Shown here: in pieces, positions 1 to 8,093 of the stretch
How the letters are laid out: every line of letters starts with the position of its first letter
How positions within the stretch are numbered: position 1 is the stretch's first letter
DNA from: Rhodospirillales bacterium
GTDB lineage: Bacteria; Pseudomonadota; Alphaproteobacteria; UBA828
Length of the DNA: 42,391 nt
NCBI GenBank assembly: GCA_028818855.1
Contig: JAPPMY010000135.1
Location: 1 to 42,391, forward strand
Direction of reading: 5' to 3'
Position numbers and translations under genes: made by a program
Notes under the pieces: generated by a model
Databases searched by the model: none
What the model was told of the DNA's origin: nothing
Seen by the model: only the letters and a program-made list of their open reading frames with translations

Positions 1-127
1 AGACGTAGAGCCCGACGAAGCGGCCGAGATGGCGCTTCTGGATCGGCAGGCCCTCCGCCTCGTACTTCTTGAGCCAGCCGTCCACCGAGCCGGGGTGAAA
101 GGTGTAGGTGCGGTGCTCGACGATCAT
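1..127 (-). CDS. NIPSNAP family protein (partial, N-terminus only)
   Basis: The first 42 residues of a minus-strand gene that runs off the window start. The translation begins MIVEHRTYTF, continues with PGSVDGWLKKYE, and reads LPIQKRHLGRFVGLYV at the edge; this is the usual start of NIPSNAP-domain proteins (small ferredoxin-like alpha/beta proteins, about 100-110 residues, of unclear function). Its ATG overlaps the TGA of the GMC oxidoreductase gene (ATGA at 127-124), so the two are co-transcribed and probably translationally coupled. The family assignment rests only on this N-terminal piece. Confidence 0.75.
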   Translation of the reverse strand, partial: MIVEHRTYTFHPGSVDGWLKKYEAEGLPIQKRHLGRFVGLYV

Positions 128-1782
128 GTCCGGGTCCCTTCCGACGGCGCATGGGCGTCGCCCACGCCAAGAATGAACGCGGCCGCCCTCTCGCCGATCA
201 TGACGGCGGGCGCGTTGGTGTTGCCGCTGACGATGAGCGGCATGACGGAGGCATCGGCGACCCGGAGCCCGGCGATACCGTGGACGGCGAGTCGGGCGTC
301 CACCACCGCCATGGGGCCCGTGCCCATGCGGCAGGTGCCGACGGGATGGAAGGTCGTCATCGCGTTGGCACGGAGCCAGCGGGTCAGCTCGGCGTCGCTC
401 TGCACCGCGTCGCCGGGCGCAAGCTCGGGGCCGCGGTAGGCGTCGAAGGCCGGCTGCGCGACGACGTCGCGGACCATGCGGATGCCGGCGATGGTCGTGC
501 GGCAGTCGGCCTCGCTCTGCAGATAGTTGGGCTGGATCAGCGGTGCCGCTGCAGGATCGGCCGAGCGCAGGGCGATCCAGCCCCGGCTCTCGGGATTGAG
601 GGGGCCCACGCGCATGGAGAAGCCGTGGGTCTCCTCGAGCGGCGCTTTCATGAAGGGCCTGGGGACGTGCATGTTGGCCGCATTCTCCAGCGCCGGCATG
701 AAGTGCACCTGGATGTCCGGCGCCAGCGCCTCCGCCCTGCTCCTGAGGAAGGCGCCGGCCTCGTAGGGGAAGGTGGTGGCGATGCCGCGCCCGAGCAGCA
801 TCCCCTCAACGACGGCGCGGATCAGCCTGTCGGCCCTGAGCTCGCGGTAGAGGGTGATCGGCCTGGTGCAGGCGTAGGCGAGGACGCAGTCGACGTGGTC
901 CTGGAGGTTGCGGCCGACGCCGGGGAGTTCGTGAACCACGGGAATGCCGTGCCGTCTCAGGTCGTCGCCCGGCCCGATCCCGGACAACATGAGAAGCTGG
1001 GGCGAGTTGACGGTGCCGGCGCAGAGGATGACCTCGCGCTCGGCGCGGAGGGCTTGCGTCTCGCCACCCTGAGCGACCTCGACCCCGGTGGCGCGGCCCG
1101 CCCCCATGACCACGCGGCGCACCGGGCAACCGGTGGCGATCGTCAGATTGCGCCGGTGCCGGACCGGGTCGAGGAAGGCGGCGGAGGCGGAACAGCGCCT
1201 GCCCCGCCTGATGGTGAAGTCGTAACGGCCGACGCCCTCCTGCTCCGCGCCGTTGAAGTCGTCGTTGACGGGGTGCCCCGCCTCGCGGCCCGCCGCGACG
1301 AACGCCTCGAAGAGCGGGTTGGACCCGCGCGCGCGACAGACCGTGAGCTCGCCCCCGGTGCCGTGATACGCGCCGTCCCGCTCCACGTGACCTTCGGAGC
1401 GGCGGAAGGCCGGCAGCACCTCGTCGTAGGACCAGCCGGCAAGGCCCATCTGCGCCCAGCGGTCGTAGTCGTGGCGGTTGCCGCGCACGTAGATCATGCC
1501 GTTGATGGTGGACGAGCCGCCCAGCACCTTGCCGCGCGGCCAGTAGAGCGAGCGCGCGCCCAGGCTCGGCACCGGCTCGGTGTGGTAGCGCCAGTTGTAG
1601 ATGCCGGAGTGGAAGAGCCTGCCCATCAGCATCGGCAGGCGGAACAGGGGGTTGCGATCCTTGCCCCCGGCCTCGATCAGCAGCACCGAGCGGTCGGGAT
1701 CGGCCGAGAGCCTGTTGGCGAGCACGCACCCGGCGGAGCCGGCGCCGACGACGATGTAGTCGTATGACCGGTTGCGGGACAT
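124..1782 (-). CDS. GMC-family FAD-dependent oxidoreductase (choline-dehydrogenase-like)
   Basis: 552 residues, full length for the glucose-methanol-choline family. These flavoenzymes oxidise an alcohol to an aldehyde or ketone. Seen: an N-terminal Rossmann FAD motif (YIVVGAGSAGCVLANRL, about residues 9-25), the first GMC signature around GGSSTINGMIYVRGN (about 88-102), the second signature GTVNSPQLLMLSGIGP (about 255-270), and the C-terminal active-site block FHPVGTCRMG followed by NTNAPAVMIGERAA. The histidine of the HPVGT block is the expected catalytic base. No signal peptide is visible, so it is probably cytoplasmic. It lies 3 bp after the uracil-DNA glycosylase gene and overlaps the NIPSNAP gene. 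The substrate cannot be read from sequence; many such genes are generically called choline dehydrogenase without proof. Confidence 0.93.
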   Translation of the reverse strand: MSRNRSYDYIVVGAGSAGCVLANRLSADPDRSVLLIEAGGKDRNPLFRLPMLMGRLFHSGIYNWRYHTEPVPSLGARSLYWPRGKVLGGSSTINGMIYVRGNRHDYDRWAQMGLAGWSYDEVLPAFRRSEGHVERDGAYHGTGGELTVCRARGSNPLFEAFVAAGREAGHPVNDDFNGAEQEGVGRYDFTIRRGRRCSASAAFLDPVRHRRNLTIATGCPVRRVVMGAGRATGVEVAQGGETQALRAEREVILCAGTVNSPQLLMLSGIGPGDDLRRHGIPVVHELPGVGRNLQDHVDCVLAYACTRPITLYRELRADRLIRAVVEGMLLGRGIATTFPYEAGAFLRSRAEALAPDIQVHFMPALENAANMHVPRPFMKAPLEETHGFSMRVGPLNPESRGWIALRSADPAAAPLIQPNYLQSEADCRTTIAGIRMVRDVVAQPAFDAYRGPELAPGDAVQSDAELTRWLRANAMTTFHPVGTCRMGTGPMAVVDARLAVHGIAGLRVADASVMPLIVSGNTNAPAVMIGERAAAFILGVGDAHAPSEGTRT

Positions 1783-1785
1783 CGG

Positions 1786-2640
1786 CTACCAGTCCACCGC
1801 AGCCGCGCCCATCGCCTCGAGGCGCCGGTTGCAGAGCGCGAAAGGATTCTCTTGCACCAGCACCGCGTCGGCTTGAGCAGGGTGCGGGCGCAGGATGACG
1901 CGCGCCGAGGCGTCCGCATCTGCGGCAGCGATGTTCGCCGCCGCGAGTGTCGCGGCCGCCGCAGCGCCGAAGCCGATGAAGACGACCGCTGCATCCTGCC
2001 GCGCGAGATGGCCGAGAACCCGGACCATCAGGGGGCGCCAGAGCCGAAGATGTCCCCGTATCTGGTGCGGGTCGCCTTCGCGCCGGAAGCGGGTCAGCGT
2101 GAACGACGCGTTCAGCAGCAGCACGCCGGACGCCACCCAGCGATCGGCCAGCGCTTCCGGCGCCTCCAGGCCGACCCTGCCCTCCTCGATGGCCGCAAGC
2201 GTCGCCGGCCACCGGGCGACGCTGCGGGCGTAGTGCGCTTCGCCGGTCCGGGCGGCCACGACGAGCTGGATCACCGCGCGCACGCTGGGGGAGAACATCT
2301 TGTCGAGCTCGCGCCAGCGGGCGACGTTGCCGGCCTCGAAGGCGCGCCCGGTCGCGAACGCGGGGCAGGGATAGGGGTCCTGGCCCAGGATCACGCAGCG
2401 CACGTCTGCGGGCGCGAGACCGTCGAAGGCGCGGAGCATGTGCGCGCCCGCCGGCGCACCGGGAAAGCGCCTGCCGCGCCGGGCGGGAAAGACCGGCTCC
2501 CAGGGTTCAAGCTCCAACGTGGCGTCAACCTGCTCGAAGGCCGGCGAGACATCGCCGATGACATCGCGCCAGGGCGGATGGATGTCCTCATGCCAGCCCT
2601 CGAGCGTCTCCCGGAGTGCCACTCTCAGTCGCATCGCCAC
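1786..2640 (-). CDS. Uracil-DNA glycosylase family protein
   Basis: 284 residues. Uracil-DNA glycosylases cut uracil bases from DNA to start base excision repair. Seen: the water-activating motif CVILGQDPYP (residues 82-91, catalytic Asp88), an LLLNASFTLT block (uracil-binding Asn region) and a C-terminal HPAQAD block where family 1 enzymes have HPSPLS. Catalytic Asp and His are present, but after GQDPYP the enzyme lacks the usual HxxGQAxGLxFS wording (here PCPAFATGRAFEAGN), and the N-terminus is about 60 residues longer than in compact family 1 proteins. This is best called a divergent family-1-like UDG. It heads the minus-strand group UDG-GMC-NIPSNAP with only 3 bp to the next gene and is divergent from the transporter operon. 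Confidence 0.82.
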   Translation of the reverse strand: MAMRLRVALRETLEGWHEDIHPPWRDVIGDVSPAFEQVDATLELEPWEPVFPARRGRRFPGAPAGAHMLRAFDGLAPADVRCVILGQDPYPCPAFATGRAFEAGNVARWRELDKMFSPSVRAVIQLVVAARTGEAHYARSVARWPATLAAIEEGRVGLEAPEALADRWVASGVLLLNASFTLTRFRREGDPHQIRGHLRLWRPLMVRVLGHLARQDAAVVFIGFGAAAAATLAAANIAAADADASARVILRPHPAQADAVLVQENPFALCNRRLEAMGAAAVDW

Positions 2641-2670
2641 CGGCCCCGGCTTCTCCGCCCTGTGCAGAAC

Positions 2671-2699
2671 TTGACACTTACGTTAAGTTCCACGATTCT
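2671..2699 (+). promoter_or_regulatory. Possible sigma-70 type promoter for the transporter operon
   Basis: TTGACA (2671-2676), then 17 bases, then GATTCT (2694-2699), in the only AT-rich stretch between the divergent UDG and binding-protein genes. The -35 match is perfect and the -10 weak. Transcription would start at about 2706, on the RutR-like palindrome. The same segment holds short inverted repeats (GAACTT 2667-2672 with AAGTTC 2685-2690; ACTTA/TAAGT around 2676-2688), so it could instead be a second protein-binding site. Confidence 0.4.
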
Positions 2700-2704
2700 G
2701 AAAC

Positions 2705-2720
2705 TTGACTAAATCGTCAA
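2705..2720. promoter_or_regulatory. RutR/TetR-like operator palindrome
   Basis: TTGAC-TAAATC-GTCAA, a 16-bp inverted repeat with perfect 5-bp arms. The E. coli RutR consensus, as I recall it, is TTGACCA-NN-TGGTCAA: same outer arms and same overall length. A RutR-like TetR regulator is encoded at 8094-8762 at the far end of the operon this site precedes. Position just past the possible promoter suits repression. The link between site and regulator is inference. Confidence 0.5.
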
Positions 2721-2888
2721 CTTTTTTCTGACCTGACGTGGGAGACACGGCAGATCATGTTGGGATGACGGTGAGGTGGTTGCGAAACAGTCGGCACTAC
2801 ATCACCGCTCCCGCAGACGGGCCGTCCGGGATCGTTGGAGGTCGGGACGGGCCGCCTCTCGTCAAACGGATGCGGCAAGGAGGCTCCA

Positions 2889-4058
2889 ATGAAGAGCAGT
2901 CATGAACCGAAGAATTCCGATCTCACCGGCCCCAGGGTCAATCGACGGACCCTGCTGAAGGGAGGCGCGGCCGCAGCCGGCGTGGCGGCGGCCGGCTCGC
3001 TCACCATCTTCTCGCGCACGGCGCGCGCAGCCGACACGCTGCGGGTGCTGTGCTGGCCGGGCTATGAAGAGAAGGACGTGATCCAGGAGTTCGAGGACAC
3101 GCACGGCGTCAACGTCGAGTTCAAGATCTACATCGGCGGCGAGCAGATGCTCCAGTTCTTCAACCAGACGCCGCGCGGGACCTACGACAACGTGCTGGCG
3201 GACGCCGAGTACATACGCAAGCTTGCGGCCATCGATGCAGTCGAGCCCTACAACCCCGGCGAGGTGCCCGAGCTCGCCAACTACCACCCCAAATTCAACA
3301 ACATGCACCAGGTGCAGGCCGGCGACGGGATGGTCTGGGGCACGCCGACGCGCTTCAGCTTCTACGCCATCTCGTACAACTCGGACCACATGAGCTTCGA
3401 GGAGAGCGGTGACTGGAACTCGCTCTTCCTGCCCAAGTTCGAAGGCAAGATCGGCATCTTCGACTGGTACCTGCCCAACATGGGCAACGCGAGCCTCGCG
3501 GTGCACCCCAACAAGGAGAACCCCTACGATCTCACCGACGAGCAGCTCGGCGCCGTCCGCGACTGGCTGCTGAGGCTCCGGCCCCAGGTCAACATGTTCG
3601 GCTCCGGCGCCCAGGCCATCGTGCAGGCCATGATCAACGGCGACGTCGTCGCGGGGATGATCGGCGACCTCGACATCGACCTGAAGCTCGCCGGCTACAC
3701 GAACATGGAATCGACCATTCCCGTGCAGGGCGGCATCCGCTGGCAGGAAGTGGCCACCTTGTGCAAGCAGAGCGAGAACAAGGAGCTCGCTCTGGAATGG
3801 ATCAAGTACATGAGCCAGGCGCACGTCCAGGCCAAGCTCGCCTACACCAAGGCGTTCAAGGCGCGCGGTCCCAACCTCAAGATCGCCGAGCACTGGACCG
3901 AGGAGCAGAACCAGCTCCTGGGCTACTATCCCGATCCGAACAACCCCGGCCAGATGTGGGTGGAGACGCTGATCGACCGCAGCGTCGGCCGCGATCTTCC
4001 CGTGCAGCAGGATGAGAAGGTGTGGATCGACATCTTCAACGAGTTCAAGACTGGCTAG
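2889..4058 (+). CDS. Polyamine-type ABC transporter substrate-binding protein (PotD family), Tat-exported
   Basis: 389 residues from the ATG at 2889, which has an AAGGAGG ribosome site at 2877-2883; an in-frame ATG at 2835 is also possible but lacks this site. The N-terminus has a twin-arginine motif NRRTLLKGG, an Ala/Gly-rich hydrophobic stretch and a cleavage-like ARAAD end, so it is probably exported folded by the Tat pathway and works in the periplasm. The mature part (DTLRVLCWPGYEEKDVIQEF, later YDNVLADAEYIRKL and GDVVAGMIGDLDIDL) follows the spermidine/putrescine-binding family pattern. It is the first gene of a four-gene transporter operon. The ligand is unproven: this family also takes other cations and small organics, and the deaminase and RutR-like regulator downstream point to a nitrogen-rich or nucleobase-related substrate. 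Confidence 0.9.
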   Translation: MKSSHEPKNSDLTGPRVNRRTLLKGGAAAAGVAAAGSLTIFSRTARAADTLRVLCWPGYEEKDVIQEFEDTHGVNVEFKIYIGGEQMLQFFNQTPRGTYDNVLADAEYIRKLAAIDAVEPYNPGEVPELANYHPKFNNMHQVQAGDGMVWGTPTRFSFYAISYNSDHMSFEESGDWNSLFLPKFEGKIGIFDWYLPNMGNASLAVHPNKENPYDLTDEQLGAVRDWLLRLRPQVNMFGSGAQAIVQAMINGDVVAGMIGDLDIDLKLAGYTNMESTIPVQGGIRWQEVATLCKQSENKELALEWIKYMSQAHVQAKLAYTKAFKARGPNLKIAEHWTEEQNQLLGYYPDPNNPGQMWVETLIDRSVGRDLPVQQDEKVWIDIFNEFKTG

Positions 4059-4084
4059 CCTGCCGAGCGCATGTGTTCAGCGAG

Positions 4085-4118
4085 GGGGCGGCACGCCCGC
4101 GTTCCGGTGCGCCGCCCC
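4085..4118 (+). promoter_or_regulatory. Intercistronic hairpin after the binding-protein gene
   Basis: GGGGCGGC (4085-4092) can pair with GCCGCCCC (4111-4118) around an 18-base loop that can close further (CAC/GTG). No T-run follows, so it is not a full intrinsic terminator. Such stems after binding-protein genes commonly protect the upstream mRNA, giving more binding protein than membrane components; that role here is inferred from position. Confidence 0.55.
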
Positions 4119-4153
4119 TGCCTTGTGCCCGATCCGCGCGAGCATAACGGACG

Positions 4154-5287
4154 ATGGCTAATGAGAGCGCGAGCGCGGTAACAGGAAGCACGGTCGCCGA
4201 CCTGGAGGCGCGCGGGATCGCCAAACGCTTCGGCTCGGTGACCGCCATCGAGCGCGTCGATCTCGACGTCCGGCGCGGCGAATTCGTCGCCATCATGGGC
4301 CCGAGCGGCTGCGGCAAGACGACGCTGCTCCGCATCATCGCAGGCCTCGAGAGAGCGGATGCAGGCACGTTGCTGCTGCGCGGCGAAGACATCGGCGACG
4401 TGCCGGTGCACAAGCGCAGCACCCGGCTGATCTGGCAGGACTACTCGCTCTTCCCCTTCCTTAACGTCCGCAAGAACATCGAGTTCGGGCTCACGCTCAA
4501 GCGCCACGACAAGAAGGACGTGCGGCGGAAGGTCGAAGCTGTGGCGGAGCAGGTTCACCTGACCCCTCTGCTCTCCCGCCGCATCGGCCAGTTGAGCGGC
4601 GGCGAGAAGCAGCGCGTCGCCATCGCCCGGGCGCTCGTCACCGAGCCAGAAATCCTGCTTCTCGACGAGCCGCTCAGCTCGCTCGACGCGCACCTGCGGA
4701 TCAAGGTGCAGAGCGAACTCACGGTGCTGCAGCGCGAGCTCGGCATCTCCTTCGTCTACGTCACCCACAACCAGAGCGAAGCCTTCGCCATGGCGGACCG
4801 GGTGGTGGTGATGAACAGGGGCGTGGTCGAGCAGGTCGGCCGGCCAGCCGAGATCTACAATCGCCCGGCGACCCACTTCGTCGCCGAATTCGTGGGCGCG
4901 AACAACATCTTCGAGGGCCGGGTCTCGGAGGTGGCGGGCGGCATGGTGGTGGTCGACTGCAGCCACGGCGTGGTCCGCATCGCAGGGCACGGGAACACGA
5001 TCGACCGGGGTGCTGCCGTCGAGCTCGTGGTGCAGGCGGACAAGCTGCGCCGCCGCCACGCCGGCGAGCACGGGCAGAACACCATCCGGGCGGCCCTGAA
5101 GGGCCGCGAGTTCACCGGCTCGCAGGTGATCTACCACTTGGAGACCGTGCAGGGCGTCGAGGTCAAGATGGTCCTGCAGGAGCCCTTCACCGAGGGCGAG
5201 GGGACCGAGATCAACTCGGAACTGGAGCTGTGCTGGGCGCCGGAGGACACCGTCATCCTCGGCCACCGGGACGCGGGCCGGCCGTGA
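4154..5287 (+). CDS. ABC transporter ATP-binding protein (PotA-like)
   Basis: 377 residues, normal for PotA-type ATPases with a C-terminal TOBE region. It hydrolyses ATP to power uptake of the ligand delivered by the upstream binding protein. Seen: Walker A GPSGCGKTT (about residues 50-58), Q-loop WQDYSLFPFLNV, signature LSGGEKQRVAIARAL, Walker B EILLLDEPLSSLD, H-loop VYVTHNQSEAFAMADRV, and a beta-rich TOBE tail ending VILGHRDAGRP. The Q-loop is followed by SLFPF, as in polyamine/iron-type importers. It lies 95 bp after the binding-protein gene, with a hairpin between, and 39 bp before the first permease. Confidence 0.95.
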   Translation: MANESASAVTGSTVADLEARGIAKRFGSVTAIERVDLDVRRGEFVAIMGPSGCGKTTLLRIIAGLERADAGTLLLRGEDIGDVPVHKRSTRLIWQDYSLFPFLNVRKNIEFGLTLKRHDKKDVRRKVEAVAEQVHLTPLLSRRIGQLSGGEKQRVAIARALVTEPEILLLDEPLSSLDAHLRIKVQSELTVLQRELGISFVYVTHNQSEAFAMADRVVVMNRGVVEQVGRPAEIYNRPATHFVAEFVGANNIFEGRVSEVAGGMVVVDCSHGVVRIAGHGNTIDRGAAVELVVQADKLRRRHAGEHGQNTIRAALKGREFTGSQVIYHLETVQGVEVKMVLQEPFTEGEGTEINSELELCWAPEDTVILGHRDAGRP

Positions 5288-5326
5288 GCGCAACGCGCGC
5301 GACGCCCCGCCGGTAGCGAGGGCCCC

Positions 5327-6235
5327 GTGAGCGACGGCAGCGTTATCCCCCCCTCCAACAGGAGCCTGCTCAAGCCCGCCTTCCTGGCGCCGCCGGTCGG
5401 CTACTACCTGATCTTCTTCGTCGCGCCGCTGGCGTTCCTGGTCGTTCTCGGCTTCTGGATCGTGCGCGACTACCAGATCGTCGCCGAGTTCTCGGTCGGC
5501 AACTACGCCGACATCTTCTCCCAGTTCTTCAGCCGCTCGCGCTTCGGCTGGGCGCTGGTCCAGTCGATCTACATCGCGGTGACCACCAGCGTGTTCGCCG
5601 TGGTCTTCTGCTACCTGCTGGCGATGGGGATCGTCTTCTGCATCCCCGAGCGCTATCAGCGGCTCTTCCTCGTGCTCGCGATCCTGCCCTTCTGGAGCAG
5701 CTACATCCTCAGGCTCTTCGCCTGGCAGCTGATCCTGGCGCAGAAGGGGGTGCTCAACTACGTCCTCGGCGCACTCGGCCTCGACGATCCCCTGATCATC
5801 ACCAACACGCAGATCGGGACGCGCATCGGCCTGATCCACTACCTCGCGCCGATCCTGATCATCATCCTCTACATCACGCTCATCAACGTGAACCGGAACC
5901 TCATCGAGGCGGCGCGCGAGCTGGGTGCCACGCGCCTGCAGGCGTTCTGGCGCGTCATCGTGCCGCTCAGCCGGCTCGGGCTGGTCTTCGCCTTCGGCTT
6001 CGGCGTGATCGTCAGCTTCGGCGACGTGCTCTCGGGCCTCTTGCTGGGCGGCGGGATCGGCCGGTCCTGGCTCGGCTCCTACCCGCTCTACTCCAGCATG
6101 ATCATGGCCGACTACAACAGCTACACCAATCTGCCGCGCACCGCCGCGCTCGCCACGATCATGGTGATCATTATGGTGGCGATGCTGGTGGTCGCCTACC
6201 GCATGGCCGACCGGGCCAGGCGGCGGATGGCGTGA
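5327..6235 (+). CDS. ABC transporter permease (PotB-like)
   Basis: 302 residues from a GTG start at 5327 preceded by GCGAGG. Multiple hydrophobic segments (GYYLIFFVAPLAFLVVLGFWIV near the N-terminus, then several more), and the cytoplasmic EAA coupling loop NLIEAARELGATRLQAFWRVIVPLSR (about residues 192-217), which docks on the ATPase. It builds one half of the inner-membrane channel. The C-terminus is a basic tail (MADRARRRMA). Its TGA sits just ahead of the next permease start, so the two are co-translated. Confidence 0.93.
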   Translation: MSDGSVIPPSNRSLLKPAFLAPPVGYYLIFFVAPLAFLVVLGFWIVRDYQIVAEFSVGNYADIFSQFFSRSRFGWALVQSIYIAVTTSVFAVVFCYLLAMGIVFCIPERYQRLFLVLAILPFWSSYILRLFAWQLILAQKGVLNYVLGALGLDDPLIITNTQIGTRIGLIHYLAPILIIILYITLINVNRNLIEAARELGATRLQAFWRVIVPLSRLGLVFAFGFGVIVSFGDVLSGLLLGGGIGRSWLGSYPLYSSMIMADYNSYTNLPRTAALATIMVIIMVAMLVVAYRMADRARRRMA

Positions 6236-6237
6236 CG

Positions 6238-7056
6238 ATGAGCCACCCCGGCTACTACCTTCGTGAGAACGGCTATCGCATCGCCGGTCGGGTCTACCTC
6301 TTTCTCGGCTTCATCTTCCTGCTGCTGCCGATCGCCTTCCTGATCCTCTTCTCGTTCCAGAAGAACGTCTACTCCTCGCTCCCGCTGCAGGGCTGGTCCA
6401 TGCAGTGGTACGACAAGCTGGTGGAGGACGGCGTCCTCTTCGACGCGCTGCTGAACAGCCTCTATGTGTCGCCGATCGCGGCGACGTGCGCCTCGGTCAT
6501 CGGCTTCCTTGCGGCCTACGCGCTCAACCGCTTCGTCTTCCCTGGCCGTATCCTGACGGCGACGATCCTGATCCTTCCCATCCTGATCCCGCCGCTGATC
6601 CTCGGCGTCTCGCTGCTGGGCCTGCTGTCGCGCCTCGGCCTCCACGGCGAGCTCTACAGCATCATCATCGCGCATACGCTGCTGCTGACCGCGCCCGCCA
6701 TGGCGATCATCCAGCTTCGCCTCGCGCAGATGCCGCCGACGCTGGAGGAGGCCGCGTGGGACCTCGGCGCGAACGAGCTTCAGACCGTCTGGCGCGTGGT
6801 GCTGCCCTGGGCGCTGCCCGGCATCGCCGGCGGCTGGCTGCTCGCCTTCACCTTCTCGTTCGACGAATTCATCATCGCCTGGTTCGTCTCGGGCTTCGAT
6901 CAGACCCTGCCGGTCGCCGTCTACAACGTGATGATCGCCTCGCACGACCCCTCGCTCAACGCGATCGGGACGATCGTCTTCGGTCTGCTGCTGCTCACTC
7001 TGCTCGGCGCCGAGCTGCTCATCATTCCGCTCTTCGTGCGTCGCCGAAGGGCGTGA
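6238..7056 (+). CDS. ABC transporter permease (PotC-like)
   Basis: 272 residues from the ATG at 6238, which has GGATGG 7 bases upstream; a GTG at 6232 overlapping the previous stop is an alternative that adds two residues. About six hydrophobic segments, and the EAA loop TLEEAAWDLGANELQTVWRVVLPWALPGI, typical of the second permease in polyamine-type importers. It pairs with the preceding permease to form the channel. The gene ends 30 bp before the deaminase gene, which has its own ribosome site, so the deaminase is probably the fifth gene of the same operon. Confidence 0.92.
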   Translation: MSHPGYYLRENGYRIAGRVYLFLGFIFLLLPIAFLILFSFQKNVYSSLPLQGWSMQWYDKLVEDGVLFDALLNSLYVSPIAATCASVIGFLAAYALNRFVFPGRILTATILILPILIPPLILGVSLLGLLSRLGLHGELYSIIIAHTLLLTAPAMAIIQLRLAQMPPTLEEAAWDLGANELQTVWRVVLPWALPGIAGGWLLAFTFSFDEFIIAWFVSGFDQTLPVAVYNVMIASHDPSLNAIGTIVFGLLLLTLLGAELLIIPLFVRRRRA

Positions 7057-7086
7057 CGGCACCGCGCTCAGCGCAAGGAGAACACC

Positions 7087-7614
7087 ATGGACAAGAAGGA
7101 CTACATGCAGCGCGCAATCGACCTCGCGCGGACGAAGATGCTTGAAGGCCGCGGCCACTGGCCCTACGGCTGCCTCATCGTCAGGGACGGCGAGATCGTG
7201 GGCGAAGGATGCAACGACATGGGCTTCTCGCTCGACCCGACGGGCCATGGTGAGATCGTTGCGATCCGCGATGCCTGCAGGCGCCTCGGCACCATGGACC
7301 TCACCGGCTGCGAGCTCTACACCAGCTGCGAGCCCTGCTCGCTCTGCTCAAGCGCGATCTGGCTGACCAACATCGCCAAGGTCTACTACGGCGCGTCGCT
7401 GAAGGACTGCCGCGGCCACGGCTCGGATTTCGACCCGCTGCGCCACGACGTCGGCAAGCCGATTCACGAGCGCAGCATCCCGGCCGAGCGCGTACTCGGC
7501 GAGGAGGGGAGCGCGCTGCTCGCCGAGTGGGCCGCGCTCATCCAGAAGACGCCCGCCATGCAGGAGGAGCGCAGCCGCCACGCGCCCATCGGCGAACGGT
7601 CCCGGTCCGAATAG
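7087..7614 (+). CDS. Zinc-dependent nucleoside/nucleobase deaminase (CDA fold)
   Basis: 175 residues; ribosome site AAGGAG at 7076-7081. Members of this fold hydrolytically remove the amino group from cytosine, guanine, adenine in tRNA or related rings. Seen: HGE (His54, Glu56: zinc ligand and proton shuttle; many relatives have HAE) and CEPCSLC (Cys84 and Cys87, the other zinc ligands), in the order and spacing of the cytosine/guanine deaminase superfamily. The wording around HGEIVAIRDACRRLG and LYTSCEPC is closest to guanine-deaminase-like and unassigned nucleoside deaminases. The last 20 residues are basic and look disordered. Position directly after an importer operon suggests it acts on what is imported. 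Exact substrate not determinable. Confidence 0.88.
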   Translation: MDKKDYMQRAIDLARTKMLEGRGHWPYGCLIVRDGEIVGEGCNDMGFSLDPTGHGEIVAIRDACRRLGTMDLTGCELYTSCEPCSLCSSAIWLTNIAKVYYGASLKDCRGHGSDFDPLRHDVGKPIHERSIPAERVLGEEGSALLAEWAALIQKTPAMQEERSRHAPIGERSRSE

Positions 7615-7652
7615 CCGTCGGCACAGCGCGGCCGGGAAGCGGGAGGGGAGCG

Positions 7653-8066
7653 ATGAGCCTGGATGCTCTGCGAAAGCTGACCGACATCGGCCTCTTCGTC
7701 GCCGACCTCGAGCGCGCCATCGCCTTCTACGGCGGGACGCTCGGCTTCGAGCTGAAGCGCCGCGACACCGGCTTCGCCGAGTTCCGCACCGAGGGCGTCG
7801 GCCTCGCCCTCTGGGAGGTTGTGGACGTGACCCGGGCGCTCGGGCTCGCGGAATCGCCGCGCCAGGGTCTCACCGCGATGGTCGCGGTCCGCGTCGAGAC
7901 GGCGGACGCGGTTGACGCGCTCCACGACGCGCTTGTGGCCAAGGGCGTGCGCATCGTACAGGCGCCGACCACGCACGCATGGAACGCGCGCACCACCTAC
8001 TTCAGCGATCCCGACGGCAATCTCTGGGAAATCTACGCCTGGGTCGACGCCCCGCGCACGATCTGA
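7653..8066 (+). CDS. VOC (glyoxalase/dioxygenase-fold) family protein
   Basis: 137 residues from the ATG at 7653, which has a strong GGGAGGGGAG ribosome site at 7641-7650; longer in-frame starts overlap the deaminase gene and are not needed. Seen: a first beta-alpha-beta-beta unit (TDIGLFVADLERAIAFYGGTLGF) and a second ending in DPDGNLWEIYAW, the standard single-chain VOC pattern with a metal-ligand Glu in WEIY. These enzymes are metal-dependent lyases, isomerases or dioxygenases on small metabolites. Last gene of the plus-strand operon, convergent with the TetR regulator. Substrate unknown. Confidence 0.88.
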   Translation: MSLDALRKLTDIGLFVADLERAIAFYGGTLGFELKRRDTGFAEFRTEGVGLALWEVVDVTRALGLAESPRQGLTAMVAVRVETADAVDALHDALVAKGVRIVQAPTTHAWNARTTYFSDPDGNLWEIYAWVDAPRTI

Positions 8067-8093
8067 GCCCTCGGACGGTGGTCGGGCACGCGT

